Notes: generated by a model not told the origin, from the sequence alone. DNA of 64,000 nucleotides from Epichloe hybrida (GCA_019022495.1 JAFEKR010000010.1:1054001-1118000); one strand, 5' to 3'. Counted from the first letter of the stretch, positions 20,088 to 33,810 are shown. Numbers and translations are program-made.

Positions 20088-23000
20088 TAACCTTTGCATA
20101 CTTTTCCGCACTAACCCTAAGGTCCGAAATCGCCTCTAAAATATAAATCACATTAATATTCAAAATCCTTACCTTTATTTCTCCCCCCCTATAATATTAC
20201 ACTATAATAAAGCTAGTGGTAAGAGTGTAAATAAAATACTAATAGTAATTAATATAGGCTTAGGGGGGCTAGCTTAGAGTAGCTATTACCTAAATATAGA
20301 AATAGGATAGTTTAATATCTAAAGAAGTAAAGATAACCTAATAGTAAAATAAAACTAATTTATATACCCTAAAGATATAAAATATTATAATAAGATTACT
20401 AGCCTTATCCTAAGTAATAAAGTTACCTAAGTATAGCGTATTACACTAGCTATAGCTAACTAAGTAGTAAACTATGCCTAAGCTAAAATAAGAACTATAA
20501 ACACTAATAATAGTAATATTTATACTACTAAAGAAGCATTAAAAATAGCCCTTTAGGAGGCTATTAAGGAGAAAGCTAAAGATAATAACTCCCTAACCTA
20601 GGCTAGTATTATAGCTAGGCTTACTCTAAAATAACTAAATACTAACCCTCTCTCTCTCTAAGTCCCTAGAAGATAATATAGAGAAGTACTTATAAAAGAA
20701 AACACTATATAAGAATTACTCTAGTCTAGGGGTATAAAAGATATAGTTATAGCTATAAATAAAGCTATTAGATAAGCCTTAGTAATAGTAGCTAGAAGAC
20801 TCCCTAGTAAGAATATAATTATTACCTTTAAAGGAAATATAGTATAGTATAAAGAAAACTAAAAATAGATTACTAAAGTGTTTAGCCTAGAGGTAGCTAT
20901 TTACTACTATATACTTAGCGTTATTATTAAGGGTTTCCTAATAAAGTATATATTTATTAAGAACCTAGTAATAGAAATTAGAAAAGTAAATAAAGTAAAT
21001 ATAATTAAGGTAACTATAAGACACCCCTAAGGCAAAAACACCTAGTAAACTACCCTAATTCTTAGACTAGCTAAAGTTAAAGATACTAATAAGATATACT
21101 AAGATAAAATAGTCTTTAAAGTAAAGCTATTTTAAACTAAACTATATAATAAAACCTTATAACCTAGATAGTGTTATAATTACTTTAAAATAGGATATAT
21201 TACTAAGTTCTATAAGGTAACACTAAGGTATAGTAAGTGTAAAGCTAGCTAGTATAAAGATAGTAAGTTATTATACCTAATAATAAATAGATAACTTAAG
21301 GAAAACTATATCCTATACTCTAGACTATATTTAGCTTAGTTTAGAGACTACCTAGTGCTAAAAGAGAAATAAAATATAGTAAAGGCTAGGTACTTAGAAT
21401 AACTATCTTACTTTACCTCTAGCTCCCCTAGTAAGAACCTAGCTTTAGCCTAAGACAGAGCTAGTATAGCTATAAAACCTATAGTAATAATAAGAAAAAA
21501 GAGAGGTTAACTTATAAATATAAAGTAAAGCGCTAAATAGCTAAGAGCTAGGAGCATTAAGCACTATATAAAATAACTTAAGGCTAGAATAAACCTAGTA
21601 TAAAATAGCTAAGACTTACTACTACCCCCCTAATTAATATAGTAATATTATAAGTTCTCTTCTAGAATATAAATAAGAAAGATAGCCTAATATATATTAT
21701 ACTCTATTACTAAACTAATATAGATATAATAGTAATCTAAGAGTAAAAACATATAAAATATTTATAGCCCCTTACACTAGGCCTTACCTAGTTTTAACTT
21801 GCACACTATAATAGGTATAACGCTATATATATTAATAAGAAATATAATATAGGGTTATAGTTAGCCTAAGGAGGGCTTAACTAGTTACTAGTGGAAATTC
21901 ATAGGATTAATATCTATTCCCTTTATTTAGAAGGTTATAGTAATAACTAGAATACCCTTATATAAGATATTAACATAAAGACACCACGTAACTAAAGCGT
22001 ATTTATAGGAGATTTTAACTAAAAGTATCCCCTCTAGGATAAGCTAAATAGAATAACTAATAGAGTGGATAAGCTACTAGAATTTATAAGCTAGTAAAGG
22101 CTTAGACTAGTAATGCCCTAAGGGGAACTAACTAGATAATATAAGGATAATAGGGATAGCACTATAGACTTAGCGTAGGTAACCCTAGATATCTAAGTTT
22201 ACTATAAAGGAGTAAAAAACCTTACTAAATTTAACTATATTCTATAGCTAATTAGTATCTTCACTAGCCTGTAAGATAATATCCTATAGGCCCTTAGACA
22301 TATGTAAAATATAATAGATAAACTATATATAAAGGCAGAGGTAATAGTATACTTTTAACCTAAAAACGCCCTAGATTTACATAATAAAAAAGGGATAGAC
22401 ACATATGCTACCTAGCTTATTACAAACCTTTAATAAATAGTAAATAAGGTAGCCCTATAGAAGCCCTAGGGGCTCCCTAGCCTAGAGGCATAGTAGTTAA
22501 GGACTACTAGAGAGGTAGTTACTAAAGCTAGATAAGTAAAGAGGTAATAAAGATAATAGAGAATAGAAGTAAACTAGTAAGCTTATACTAAGGTAAATAA
22601 GGACTAAGAATAAGTTATTAAAACTAAGAGAAAAAATATATAAAAAGAGACCCTATAAAAGGCAAATATATAGAGAAAGAATAAGGGAGTGTAAAGACTA
22701 AAGAGATAAGCCTAGCTTTAAAGCTAGGCCCCCCTAGAACTGCCTAGATTACTAAAGCTAGAAAGAACTAAAAATAACCTAAACCTAGCTACTATATATA
22801 AAGATAAAGTAAGTATACTTATATAAAGATTCTTCCCTAAGCCTATAGTAAACCTCTCTTATATCCTAGACCTCACCTTCCTAGAGCTAGATAATATACT
22901 ATTCCTAGATAATAACTAGTTTAAATTAGAAGAGATATTAGATATTATATTAGATATAGCTAGCTAGAAAGCACTAGGTAATAATAAGCTCCTAGTAGGC

Positions 23001-23507
23001 CTTATTAAGGCCTATAATAAGCTAGTAAAAGAAGCTATAGTCTAGCTTCTAAACATTATCCTTAAAGTAAGGTATTTCCTAGCCTAATTCTAGACTACTA
23101 GAGTAATAGTAATTAGAAAACTAGGTAAGATAATAAAAGAGATAAGAAAGGCTAACGTATAAAGGCCTATCTCCTTACTAAATATTATAAGAAAAATCAT
23201 AGAAGTAGTAATTATAAAGTAACTTATAGCCTTTACTAAGGTAAAAGGACTTTTACTAGAACTATAGATAGGGAATAGGATAAATAGGTTAATAAAGACT
23301 ATAATTAAAGTCTTAGTAAAGTGCGTAAGAGAGGCCTAGAGTAAGGGCGGAATTACCTTACTTACCTAGATAAATATCTTATTTGCTTTTAATAAAGTTA
23401 GCTATCTATACCTAATTTACTTACTAATCCTAATAGGAATCCCTTACTAGCTAATAGCAGTAATATAAAGCTTCCTAGCAGATAGAATAAGCTAGCTTAG
23501 CTTTAAT
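20088..23507 (+). pseudogene. LINE L2: 5' UTR, ORF1 and first part of ORF2
   Basis: The leader has a C run near 20182. ORF1 is a decayed nucleic-acid-binding protein. At about 21172-21260 it reads CYNYFKIGYITKFYKV then LRYSKCK, the Tad1-type paired zinc-knuckle region (CxxCxxxGHxxxxC) with most Cys lost by C-to-T change. ORF2 starts near 21600. Around 21770-22110 lie endonuclease-like pieces. From about 22960 the reverse transcriptase begins (KALGNNKLLVGLIKAYN), then VQRPISLLNIIRKIIE near 23155, and SFLADRIS at the hAT-A site. The last 8 bases (GCTTTAAT) are the left target copy of hAT-A. Stops are TAG/TAA. Role: target-primed reverse transcription of its own mRNA. Confidence 0.8.
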
Positions 23508-23618
23508 CAGAGCATTGCATTACATTACATTACATTGTGTAATGTTTGTAATGTAATGTATTTAATACACATTACATTACATTACATTATACATTACATT
23601 ACATTACACCTTACCTCT
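23508..23618 (+). repeat. hAT-A left terminus with CATTACATTA subterminal repeats
   Basis: After CAGAGCATTG the sequence is almost entirely (ACATT)n-type repeats in both orientations, with an inner dyad around GTGTAATG...CATTACAC. Such subterminal repeats bind transposase in studied hAT elements. It stops at 23619, where the Gypsy LTR begins. Confidence 0.85.
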
Positions 23619-23888
23619 TGTCATGGCTTGCACTGAAAGGTTAAGAACGAAGTAATGGCTAAGACTATCGCAGTCGTTACTAGATAGATACTAGCTAGGG
23701 GCGGGTGCATGAAGGTTTTAATCTCTAACCTAGCACTAATAATATGCGTAGTCTTTAATAAATACCTTACTCTATAAGCATATAGCTATCTTATAGCTAG
23801 CTAGTCTCTTTATTATTTACATAGCCTAAAGGTTCTCTAAAGACTTACTTTAATAAATATTCTATCTTTAACCTCTACGCTCCTAATA
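23619..23888 (-). repeat. G1 3' LTR (270 bp)
   Basis: On the plus strand it begins TGTCATGGCTTGCACTGAAAGG and ends CTCCTAATA (TATTAGGAG on the minus strand, from TGTTAGGAG). It retains CpG and CpA positions lost in the 5' LTR. Confidence 0.92.
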
Positions 23889-23900
23889 TAATACCCCCCC
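23889..23900 (-). promoter_or_regulatory. Polypurine tract of G1
   Basis: The plus strand reads TAATACCCCCCC just outside the LTR, so the minus strand reads GGGGGGGTATTA into the LTR start. The same tract precedes the LTR in copy G3 (58657-58668). Confidence 0.8.
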
Positions 23901-25799
23901 TATATATAATTAACCTTAATTATAAAATAAGCTACTTACTTAGGGTATAGTTATTATATTAGAGCTTTATAAGGAAAAATAAGATAAGGTACCTTATATC
24001 TAGATATATAAGTAAATAAAAAGAAATAATAATAATAATGCTACTAATTAAAAACAACCCCTTATTATAGTTAGTAATGTTTTAATAGTAGCTTATACGT
24101 GGCTTTACTATAGCAAAATAAATGTTATTACCTATTATGTAGCTAGAAAAAACAATATAGATAACCTATGTTAATTTTCGTAATTAGTTAAATAAATAAG
24201 GTACCTAATGCTAGGGTTCTAAATAGTTTAACTAGAGGGCTTATATTATAGTTACTATAAGCTTATAGCTATTAAGTATATGTACGTTTAGTAGTGCTAA
24301 TAGTTATTATTATAATTTATAAATTACCTATATGTAGTGCATTAGATTACTTAAGGGGTCTAGGGTTAATATAAAAAAGACTAATTTTTCCCCCTTTTTA
24401 CACTTTTTCTTTCTTTTATAATATCCCTTAACCTTATAAGTTACCCTTACTAGCTAAGTAGTAGCTCTCCTACTACTATTGCTTAGTAATTACTAACCTC
24501 TTTTAGTCCCTAATTATTATTATTATCTATCCTTATTTATCTTAGTTTCTTACCCTTATCTAGCTTATAAGTTTATACTCTTATTAGTATAACTTCCTTA
24601 TTTAGTTTATTATAGCTAACTTATAGCTAGTTTACTATATCTAAGTCTTATGCCTAAACTCTGCCTTTATTAATACCTTAAGAAAATCTATTAACTAAGA
24701 AATCTCCTATAAAGTCTCCCTAAAAGTAAACTTCTTCTAAAATCTTATTATAAGTTTATTATATTCTTATAGTGTCTCTATTACTAACTTACTACTAGTG
24801 AAATAACTTTAAAAAAGATTCTATATATACGCTATTATTAGTAAGTAATAATATAGAATATTCTCCTAAAAAATAGTACTTATAAGATTCTAGGATACCT
24901 TATTAATAAAAAAACCTTCCTAGCTAAATATAATAAGTCTTTAAGTATAATATCTTTACTTACTTACTACTTCTTTATAGCTAATATTTAATAGGCTATT
25001 TAATAAAATATACTTATTACTTCTAAAATAATAAAAACTATATTATAGTATATCTTTCTTAACTAAAATTTACCTAGTTATTACTAATATACTACTAGAC
25101 TCTAGCTTAAATTATATAGCTTTATAATAGGCTATTTAAACTTATTAAAGCTACTCCTAAAGGTAACTACTATTATTAAAATAAAGTAAGTATAATCCTA
25201 TTTCCTAGACACTAAATTACTACTAACTTACTACTAGCCTATTATAAAAATAAAGAAAAAGCTATAAAATACTATCCTAGTTTATAAAAATTCTAATAAG
25301 TGTAGTTATATTTACTATGCTTAAATATTTACTAATACTACTTATAAGGCAAAATATAATAAACATACTATAATAGTATTACTAAGTAATACTATAAATC
25401 TAAAGACTTAGATTAATATTATAAACTATCTTTACTTTATAGCCTAGAATATCCTAAAGGTAAGCTTTCTTAATATATATAGCTAATGCTTAACTAACTT
25501 ACTAGTAGTTTACACTAAATACTATTAATTTACCTAAATATATTAGTCTTATTAAGCTCCTTAGTATACTTTAGGTTTATATATATAAAGAGAGGGATAC
25601 TAATAATAAAGATACTCCTAAGGCCTTTTCCTTTATAGCTCCTATAGCTACTAATAATAATAAGGGACTAGTAATCTTAAGGGCTAACTTTATTATAAAG
25701 GGATAGGTACTTAGTAGCTATATAATAGATTATTTAAGTTATCTAAGTAAATTAACTTTATTTTCTAATATCTTTAGTGTGTTAAGTTATAAAATATAA
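23901..25799 (-). other. G1 3' module between chromodomain and LTR
   Basis: About 1.9 kb that is conserved in G3 (58669-60600). No known domain is visible. When RIP stops are ignored, coherent frames exist on both strands. A minus-strand frame has pieces such as KILEEVYFQGDFIGDFLVNR, and a plus-strand frame has KVNFFQNLIISLLYSYS, so neither strand can be chosen safely. It is long for a chromovirus 3' UTR and may hold an extra ORF. Confidence 0.4.
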
Positions 25800-28700
25800 T
25801 TACCTTATATTAACTTTATTACTTAGCTATTACTTATAGTTATTAATAATTTCTCTAGTAATAAAATCCTTTTTTAATACCTAAGAATTCTCTAAAGTAT
25901 TATAGCCTTTCTATTTAACTAGATATTTATAATGCCTTCTATTATAGTAATATAAAATAATTCTCTTAACTTTAAACTCTTATTTATTATCTTTAATAGT
26001 ATCTTATAGTAAGGATATATTTTCTATATTTATTAAGTCCCCTTTAAAAGGTTTAAGACTAGTAATATTAAATATATTATATAATTAAGTCCTAGGTAGT
26101 AATTTTAATTAATACACTAGTCTATAACTTCTAATTACCTTTTTAATCTTATAGGGGCCTAGATACTTTATAGCTAGCTTCTTACTAGGGTGTCTTAGGT
26201 TAATGTTTTTTATTAATAATAAAATATAGTTACTAACTTTAAACCTTATTAGAGTTCTCTTCTAGTTATAATATTTTTTATACTAAGTTTATAAGTCACT
26301 TAAAAGCTACTTAATTATAGTATGCTTCTCTTTTAGTGCTAAAATCCTACTTTTAGCTTAATTATTTACTAAAGGGATATTTACTACTACTTACTATAGA
26401 CCTCTAGGATTATAACCTTATAATGCCTTTACTAGTGTGTAGCTATGCGTTAAGTGATTGCTTATATTATACGCGAATTGCGCTATTAATAGGTTATTTA
26501 CCTAATTAGTCTATTTAGTATAAGTAAAAGCCCTTAAATAATATTCTAAGACCTAGTTTAAACGTTCTATTTAACTATTTATCTAGGGGTAAAAAGCAGT
26601 GCTAAGTAGTTACTTTATTATAAGAAGATAGTAAAAAGTTATCTAGAAACCACTAGTAAATATAAAACCTTAGTTTATTATAATACCTTCTAGGGCTTTA
26701 TAGTCTTTAAAAACATATTCTAAGAACATAGTTACTAGCCTATTACTAGTTAGTTACGTTAAAATAGGGATATAAATACTGTATTTTATAAAATAGTTAA
26801 TAATAACTAAAATTATATTATAGGTTTAATTTAAATCTTTTACTAGTAAAAGTCTAGTAATAAAATCCATTAATAATTCTTAAAAGGGGCGATTAGACAC
26901 TAGTAATATAGCTAGCTTACTATATAGTTTATAATGCCTTAGTTTTAAAGTCTAATAATTTATATAAGTGCTAATATATACCTTTATATCTTTCTTTATT
27001 ATTAGCTAATAATATTAGTTTATAATCTAATAAAGAGTTTTACTTACTCCTTAGTACCTAGTAATAGGGTTATTATAAGTTAGTAATAAAATTTCTCTCC
27101 TTATACCTAGAGAAATAAAAATATAATTCTTAAATATTAATAGCTTAGAGGGTTTAATTAACTATGTCTAGGATATAGCTAAATTGCCGCTTTTAAGTAA
27201 CTTTAATTAACCTATAGCAAAGTTATTGCCTTACTATGCTTTATATAATAAGACTTAAATTAGGGGTTTTAATTCTAAGCTCTTTTCTAAAAAGTTAGAG
27301 TTAAACTTAGAAGAGGTTCTCTAAATAGATTAAATCCTAGCTATAATATCTCTATAAGTGATTAGTTTAATAAATGCTTCTAGTCTTATAAGGACATAGA
27401 TAAGTAACGTTTTTAAGGGGCGCCCTTACTACTTACTAGTAATAACCTATGCTAGTCTATCCCTATTAGTAATAGCTAGTCTAATAGGAAAATTAAAATA
27501 ATTAAGTAATAAATAATACATGCACTAAGTACTAATAGTATTACTATAGCTAGCTTATTACTTATTAACTAAAGTATAAAAAGTATTAAATAACCTTACT
27601 AATATAACTCTTCTAAGATTATCTAGATTATTAGGTTCTTTAGGAATATAGTTAAGTTATGATTTTTTAAAACCCTAGATATTAGCAGTATTATTATAGC
27701 GTTATTATAACTAACTATTACTTATATTAAGTAATGTTTTCGTGGAGCCTATAGCATTAATAATATCACTATAGTGTTCCTATCTCTTAGTATTTATAAA
27801 TTTAGATAAAAAGGTAAGAAGTTATATAGTTATTACTTTCTCTTTCCTTACCTTACTTATAAAATCTAGTCTTCTTAAAAGTAAGTTAGTAAGATTTAAT
27901 TTCCCTATATAATATATAATCTTAAAGTTAAAAGGATAAAGCTTATTAAGTATAGTTACTTGCTTACTAGTAAGCTTAGGCTTTATAGTAAGGTACTTAT
28001 AGTTTAAATAATCTATAATAACTTTAATTATATAAGCTAAATAAGTAAGATAGTGTCTTTATATGTGAAAAGCCTCTTAGATAGCTAATAATTCGCTATT
28101 AGGTATTAAATATTATAATTTAGTATTAGTTATCTTTCTTAATATAAACGTAACTAGGTGCTAGTGACCTAGCACTAACATTATGAGTATAGCCTTAATT
28201 ATATGTCTAGATATATTTATCTTTACTCTAAGATACGTAAGTGGGTTAAAATGCACTAAAATTAGCGCTTTCTAAAATCTTTATTAAAGCTCTCTAAACG
28301 CTACTATCTTATAGGGTTCTAGTTTAAATATCACTAGTTAATTCCCTCTAAGGTAATCTATTAATAGAATAATAACTTTACTATACTATTTAATAAAATA
28401 GCGGTAAAATCTAGTAAAACCAAGAAATAACTAAATATTAAAAACGCTATATAGTATTAGCTAGGTTATAATTACTTTAACTCTTACTAAGTCTATTATA
28501 ATACCTTTCTCTAATATCTTAAAGCCTAAAAATTTAACTTCCTTAACTAAAAATTAACACTTCTTAAGGTTAATAAAAAGACTTACCTCTCTAAACCTAT
28601 GTAAAACTTATTTAATATACTCTATATAATCTTTAACCTTACTACTATATATTAGCGTATTATCTAAATAGATAATGTAAGTCTTATTAATAAGTCCTTT

Positions 28701-31200
28701 AAGAGCATTATTAATATACTCCTAAAAGTCACTAGTGTGTTAACTAGTCTAAATAGCATTACTAAATATTTAAAGTAGCTATATTAATAATAGAACGCTA
28801 TTTTCCACTTATTACCTAAGTAAATATATAGCTAGTGGTATGTATCTTTTAAATCTAGGACTATAAAAATAACTACGCTTGCTAATTAATTAAGAATTTT
28901 AGCAATAAGGGGCAAAGAGGCCTTATTCTTAATTATAATCTTATTTAAGCCCCTATAATCTATATAAAGCCTTAATTTCCCTCCTTTCTTTAGAATAAAT
29001 AAAATTAGGGCTCTAGCTAGGCTAACTAATCTTCTAATTTACCCTTTAAGCTACGCACTTATAAGGTACTCTCTAAGAATCTCTAGCTCCCTTTTAGCTA
29101 AATTATATATAGGCCCCTAAGGTAGTGTTTTCCTTTCTTCTAATTTAATCACATAAGTGTAACCTCCTAGTTTAGGAAGCTTACTTACTAACTCTTTAGA
29201 AAAAACATCTATAAACTCCCTGTATTTTTCTAGGATTATTAGTATAAGGCGCTTAGTGCTCTTATTCTAATTTAACATAGCTTCTTTATTACTTATGTTT
29301 TCTAAAATTAGTATAACTATAATACCTTTGCTTTTTTGCTATAAATAAGCGTACTTAAGAATTTATATAGTTACTTTACTATTTATTTATATGTTTATTA
29401 CTACTAAGTCCTTTAATTAGCCTTTTTCTTTTCCTTTTTGATTTTTATTTTTTAGAATACTTTGCCTAATCTTTATTACTCCTAATAATAAAGTAACTAC
29501 TACTATTTTTTTCTCTTTATATACTTATTACTTACTATAAGTAAAGGAGAGATATTCTATTATTACTAGATATCTCTAGTATTTATACTCCTAATATATA
29601 ATTATAGGTAAATACTCTTTAATCTAGTCTATACCTAGAATTATCCCTTTACTTATATTAGTAATAAAGTAGCTAACTTAGTAAACCTTTGCAAATCCTA
29701 TACTATCTTTTATCTTAACTAATTTTTTTAGAATTCCTTAATATAAAATTACTTTTTTACTTATACTCTTTAATATCCTATTTAATTAGATTATATTCTC
29801 CTAATCCTTTTTTAATAATAATTTTAGATAAATTATTAAAGACTATATGCTTATATTAAATAGCGCTTATATAGCTAACTACTAGTTATCTTATTATAGA
29901 GATACCTATATTCTTATTCTATTATCTATAGGGTATTTTATAGTAAGATTATATTCCTAGGTTTATGCTAATTAAACTAGTATTATATTAGGAGATATAG
30001 CTTTATTACTACTTTCCCTATGCTTTTTAGTTATATATTTAGTACTTTTATAGGTAAAATAATCCAGTGTCTAATAAGTTAGTATAGCGTGCCTAGGCTT
30101 TCTATATTTATAGCACACTAGGGATAATCTTTTCCCTTAGTCTTTGCTCTATTACTACGCCCTATCTATAAGTAATATAAAATAAGAGTGTTACCTCTTT
30201 CTTTTAAAGTCCTAACCTTTTTTATTATTTTAGCCTAAACCTATTATAACCTTTGCTTTCTTACCCTAGCCTTATAGTTAGCTCTAGGTTATTAGGATCT
30301 CTTAACTAATTATTTACTTCCTTATAGTATTATTTAAGCTATTTAGAAAGATTATAATTCTTAGATATATAGGGATTTCTTTAGGTAACTTAGCTTTTAC
30401 CTTATCCTAGGCTTATATAAAGGATTAAAATAATTAGCTATTCTTCTGCCTAAGATTTAGCAGTAACCTTATTACTTCTAAGTGTCTTATACCTATATCT
30501 ATTATTCTAGTTTTTAACTATTCTAGGAAATCTGCCTAGGTAATTAACAAATAATTTACATGCCTATTTATAGCTATATAACGCATTTACTATCACTTTA
30601 CATTACTAGCTAGGTAGCTACTTACATACGCTACCTTAGTTATATTATCCTTAAAGGTATAGTAGTCTAATTTAAATAGTATATCTAAGTTTACTAAGAA
30701 ATTCTATAGGCTTTTATACATTTCCCCTTTATATATAAGCATTTTTATTTATATTTTAATAAGACTACCTTACTATATAATTACTACTATATTACTATAG
30801 ACTATAAGTAAAATTATAGCTAATGTTTAAGGGGTAATTATAGGTCTAGATTAAGGGGTAATTATAGGTCTAGTTTAAGGTCTAGCTAATCCTAGATTTG
30901 CCTTAAGCTCTTTAATTTATGCCTTTATTTATAAGACCTTTTATCTCCTCTAAAGGTAATATAGCTTAGATTATATAACCTTATAGTATTACTATAATAC
31001 CCTTTTTTCTTTAGTTATATTATTTATACCTTTACTTAAATTAGGATTAAGTAGCATTTATTATACCCTATTATCTATAGTTTTAGATTATAGGGGTTCT
31101 TTATCTTCCTAATTATCTATAGCTTTATTATTATAAGGTACTAGTGTGTTTCTTATAGATCTTTAAAGTATTAGCTATATAATAATCTAGCTAATAGTTT
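25800..31200 (-). pseudogene. G1 gag-pol polyprotein with chromodomain, RIP-inactivated
   Basis: In minus-strand order: gag with a decayed knuckle near 30080-30120 (CYKYRKPRHAILTYQ); RT from about 29110 to 28350, with FYLFQRKEGKLRLYIDYRGL, LDLKDTYHQ, YLVMLFRLVNT and YLDNTLIYS (28655-28690) in place of the catalytic YxDD; RNase H-like region below 28300; integrase near 26400-26990 with a decayed HHCC (ISTYIDYQTLK) and RPFQELLMDFITRL; and a C-terminal chromodomain near 25830-25980 (HYKYLVKQKGYNTLEN). The chromodomain would direct integration to methylated-histone heterochromatin. Stops are TAA/TAG. The gag start codon is not determinable. Confidence 0.85.
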
Positions 31201-31231
31201 ATATCCTTAAAAAGGTTAAAAGAGATTAATT

Positions 31232-31501
31232 TATTATAGCTTATACTAAAAGGTTAAGAATAAAGTAATAGCTAAGACTATTATAGTTACTACTAGATAA
31301 ATACTAGCTAGGGGCAGGTATATAAAGGTTTTAATCTTTAACCTAGCACTAATAATATATATAGTCTTTAATAAATACCTTGCTTTATAAGCACATAGCT
31401 ATCTTATAGCTAGCTAGCCTCTTTGTTATTTGTATAGCTTAAAGGTTCTTTAAAGACCCGCTTTAATAAACATCCTATCTTTAACCTCTGCGCTCCTAAC
31501 A
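31232..31501 (-). repeat. G1 5' LTR (270 bp), heavily RIP-mutated
   Basis: Aligned base for base with the 12699 copy, every CpA and several CpG positions are changed: TGTCACGGCTTGCACCG reads TATTATAGCTTATACTA here. It ends CTCCTAACA at 31501, keeping an intact terminal dinucleotide on that side. A primer site just inside (31231 downwards) is not recognisable. Confidence 0.88.
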
Positions 31502-32234
31502 CTTATACTCTCTAGTATTCTATTTAATTAGATTACATTCTCCTAATTCTTTTTAATAATAATTTTAGATAAATTATTAAAGACTATATACCTATATTAA
31601 ATAGTGCTTAAATAGCTAACTACTAGTTATCTTATTATAGAGATACTTATATTCTTATTCTATTATCTATAGTGTATTTTATAGTAAGATTATATTCCTA
31701 GGTCTATACTAATTAAACTAGTATTATATTAGAAGATATATCTTTATTATTGCTTTCTCTATACTACTTAGTTATATACTTAGTACTTTTATAAGTAAAA
31801 TAATCTAATATCTAATAAGCTAGTAAAGTATACCTAGGCTTTTTATATTTATAGTATACTAGGGATAATCTTTTCCCTTAATCTTTGCTTTATTACTATA
31901 CCTTATTTATAGGTAATATAAAATAAAAGTATTACCTCTTTCTTTTAAAGTCTTAACTTTTTTTATTATTTTAGCTTAAGCTTATTATAACCTTTACTTT
32001 CTTACCTTAGCCTTATAGTTAGCTCTAGGTTATTAAAATCTCTTAATAAATTATTTACTTTCTTATAGTATTATTTAGGCTATTTAAAAAGATTATAATT
32101 CTTAGGTATATAGGGATTTCTTTAGGTAACTTAGCTTTTACCTTATCCTAGGCTTATATAAAGAATTAAAATAATTAGTTATTCTTTTACCTAAGATTTA
32201 GTAATAACCTTATTACTTCTAAGTGTCTTACACC
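31502..32234 (-). pseudogene. Gypsy G2 gag fragment
   Basis: This stretch duplicates 29757-30490 of G1 in the same orientation: ACTTATACTC, the ATTAGATTA(T/C)ATTCTCCTAA block and the knuckle region recur. It begins abruptly after the LTR at 31501 and ends where H3 begins at 32235, in the middle of the gag frame. It is therefore part of a second Gypsy copy, not of G1. The rest of G2 is not seen on the far side of H3. Confidence 0.85.
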
Positions 32235-33434
32235 TAGAGTATTGTTTGTAGTGTAGTTAGTGTAGTTTTTAGGAAAAATTTGTATTTATAATGTAGTTTT
32301 TTTTTTCTTATAGTTAATGTATTGTAGTTTTTTTTTTATAGTGTAGTGTATTATAGTTTTTTTTTGCTTATAGTGTAATGTGATTAGTGTAGTTACTAAC
32401 TATACTAACTATAAAAACTACAAATGTAGTGTTAGTAAAAAAAAAAGTGGGCGTTTTTATTATATAATGTTATTATAAGGATTAAAAGAAAGCTAGTTAT
32501 ATAGAAGCTTTTATTATTACCTATTTTAATTAATTAGTTATAGAATTTATAATATTTACCTTTTTTTAAGGATTTTACTATAACTAGGGTTATTTATAAT
32601 ATTATACCTTTTTAATAATACTATTATACTTATTACTTTATTTTACTAATATAACTTTAAGGAAAACCTTCTAATTATTTTATTTACTATTATTATTAAT
32701 TATTTTATATTTTTATTATTAATTTAATTAAAAAATACCCTAAACTAATATAATTAAATTTAATTAGAAATCTAAATAAATATATAAAAGTTAATAGAAT
32801 ATATACTTAGTACTTTAATATTATTATTAATATAATAAGAACTTAAAAAAAGCTTAAACTATTTATTTATTATTTAAACTAATTAAATATTACTTTAAGC
32901 TTTATAATTCTAAAGCTTTAAGAAGTTATATATAGTAACTTTATATATCTTATTATAATAATACATAAAGAAAGAATATAATAGACTAATATTTATAATT
33001 TATTAATAGATAACTAATAGTATTATTTTAATTACCCTATATAGCTTAAATAAGCTATAAAAAATAAGTTTAACTTGTTTTTAAAAATAATACTAGGACT
33101 TAGTTTTATATAATATATTATACTTATTATAAAAGCTTTAATAACTTTTATAACCTTAATTACTATTATTACTATAATTACTATTATTTTATATTTATTA
33201 TTATTTTAAAAAAACACAAAAGAGAAAACATTTTTATAATATTAATATTTTTAAAAACCTTAAAATACTAAGTTATTAAAAACTATAGCTTTTACTATAG
33301 TAATTTACTTATAATTACTAGTATTTATATTTAAGTTATTTATTTATTATTTATTTATTATTAAACTTTAACACTAATAATATTATAAGTAATCTTAGTA
33401 ATCTTAGTAATACTAGTAATCTTAGTAATATTAG

Positions 33435-33810
33435 TATTATAAGCTATTATAAGCTATTATAAGCTATTATAAGCTATTATAAGCTATTATAAGCTATTAT
33501 AAGCTATCTTAAGCTATCCTAAGCTATCTTAAGGTATCTTAAGCTATCCTAAGCTATCCTAAGCTATCCTAAGCTATCTTAAGCTATCCTAAGCTAGTAT
33601 AAGCTATCTTAAGCTATCCTAAGCTATCCTAAGCTATCTTAAGCTATCTTAAGCTATCCTAAGCTATCTTAAGGTATCTTAAGCTATTTTAAGCTAGTAT
33701 AAGCTATCCTAAGCTATCTTAAGCTATCTTAAGCTATCTTAAGCTATCTTAAGCTATCTTAAGCTATCTTACGCTATTATAAGCTAGTATAAGCTAGTAT
33801 AAGCTAATAT
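33435..33810 (+). repeat. Decamer minisatellite, AAGCTATCTT/AAGCTATCCT variants
   Basis: More than 35 head-to-tail decamers. The first are AAGCTATTAT, then variants AAGCTATCTT, AAGCTATCCT and AAGGTATCTT in mixed order, ending with AAGCTAGTAT. The variants differ mostly by C/T changes, so the array records RIP or slippage after expansion. It is the longest of the decamer arrays in the window. Confidence 0.92.

Larger units (their letters stand above)
23619..31501 (-). mobile_element. Chromodomain Gypsy G1 (minus strand)
   Basis: Bounded by 270-bp LTRs at 23619-23888 (3' LTR) and 31232-31501 (5' LTR), 7.88 kb in all. Domains on the minus strand run gag, protease, RT, RNase H, integrase, chromodomain, marking a chromovirus-type Ty3/Gypsy. 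The bases outside the LTRs do not match (CCTCT and CTTAT), and the sequence beyond 31501 is another Gypsy copy (G2). So the element as it stands may be a recombinant, with LTRs from different insertions. Heavily RIP-mutated, more so in the 5' LTR than in the 3' LTR. Confidence 0.85.

Noticed and set aside
23508..23618. Simple-sequence satellite of ACATT
   Set aside because: Starts with CAGAG, has a matching inverted end and an 8-bp target duplication at 43928, so it is a hAT terminus.
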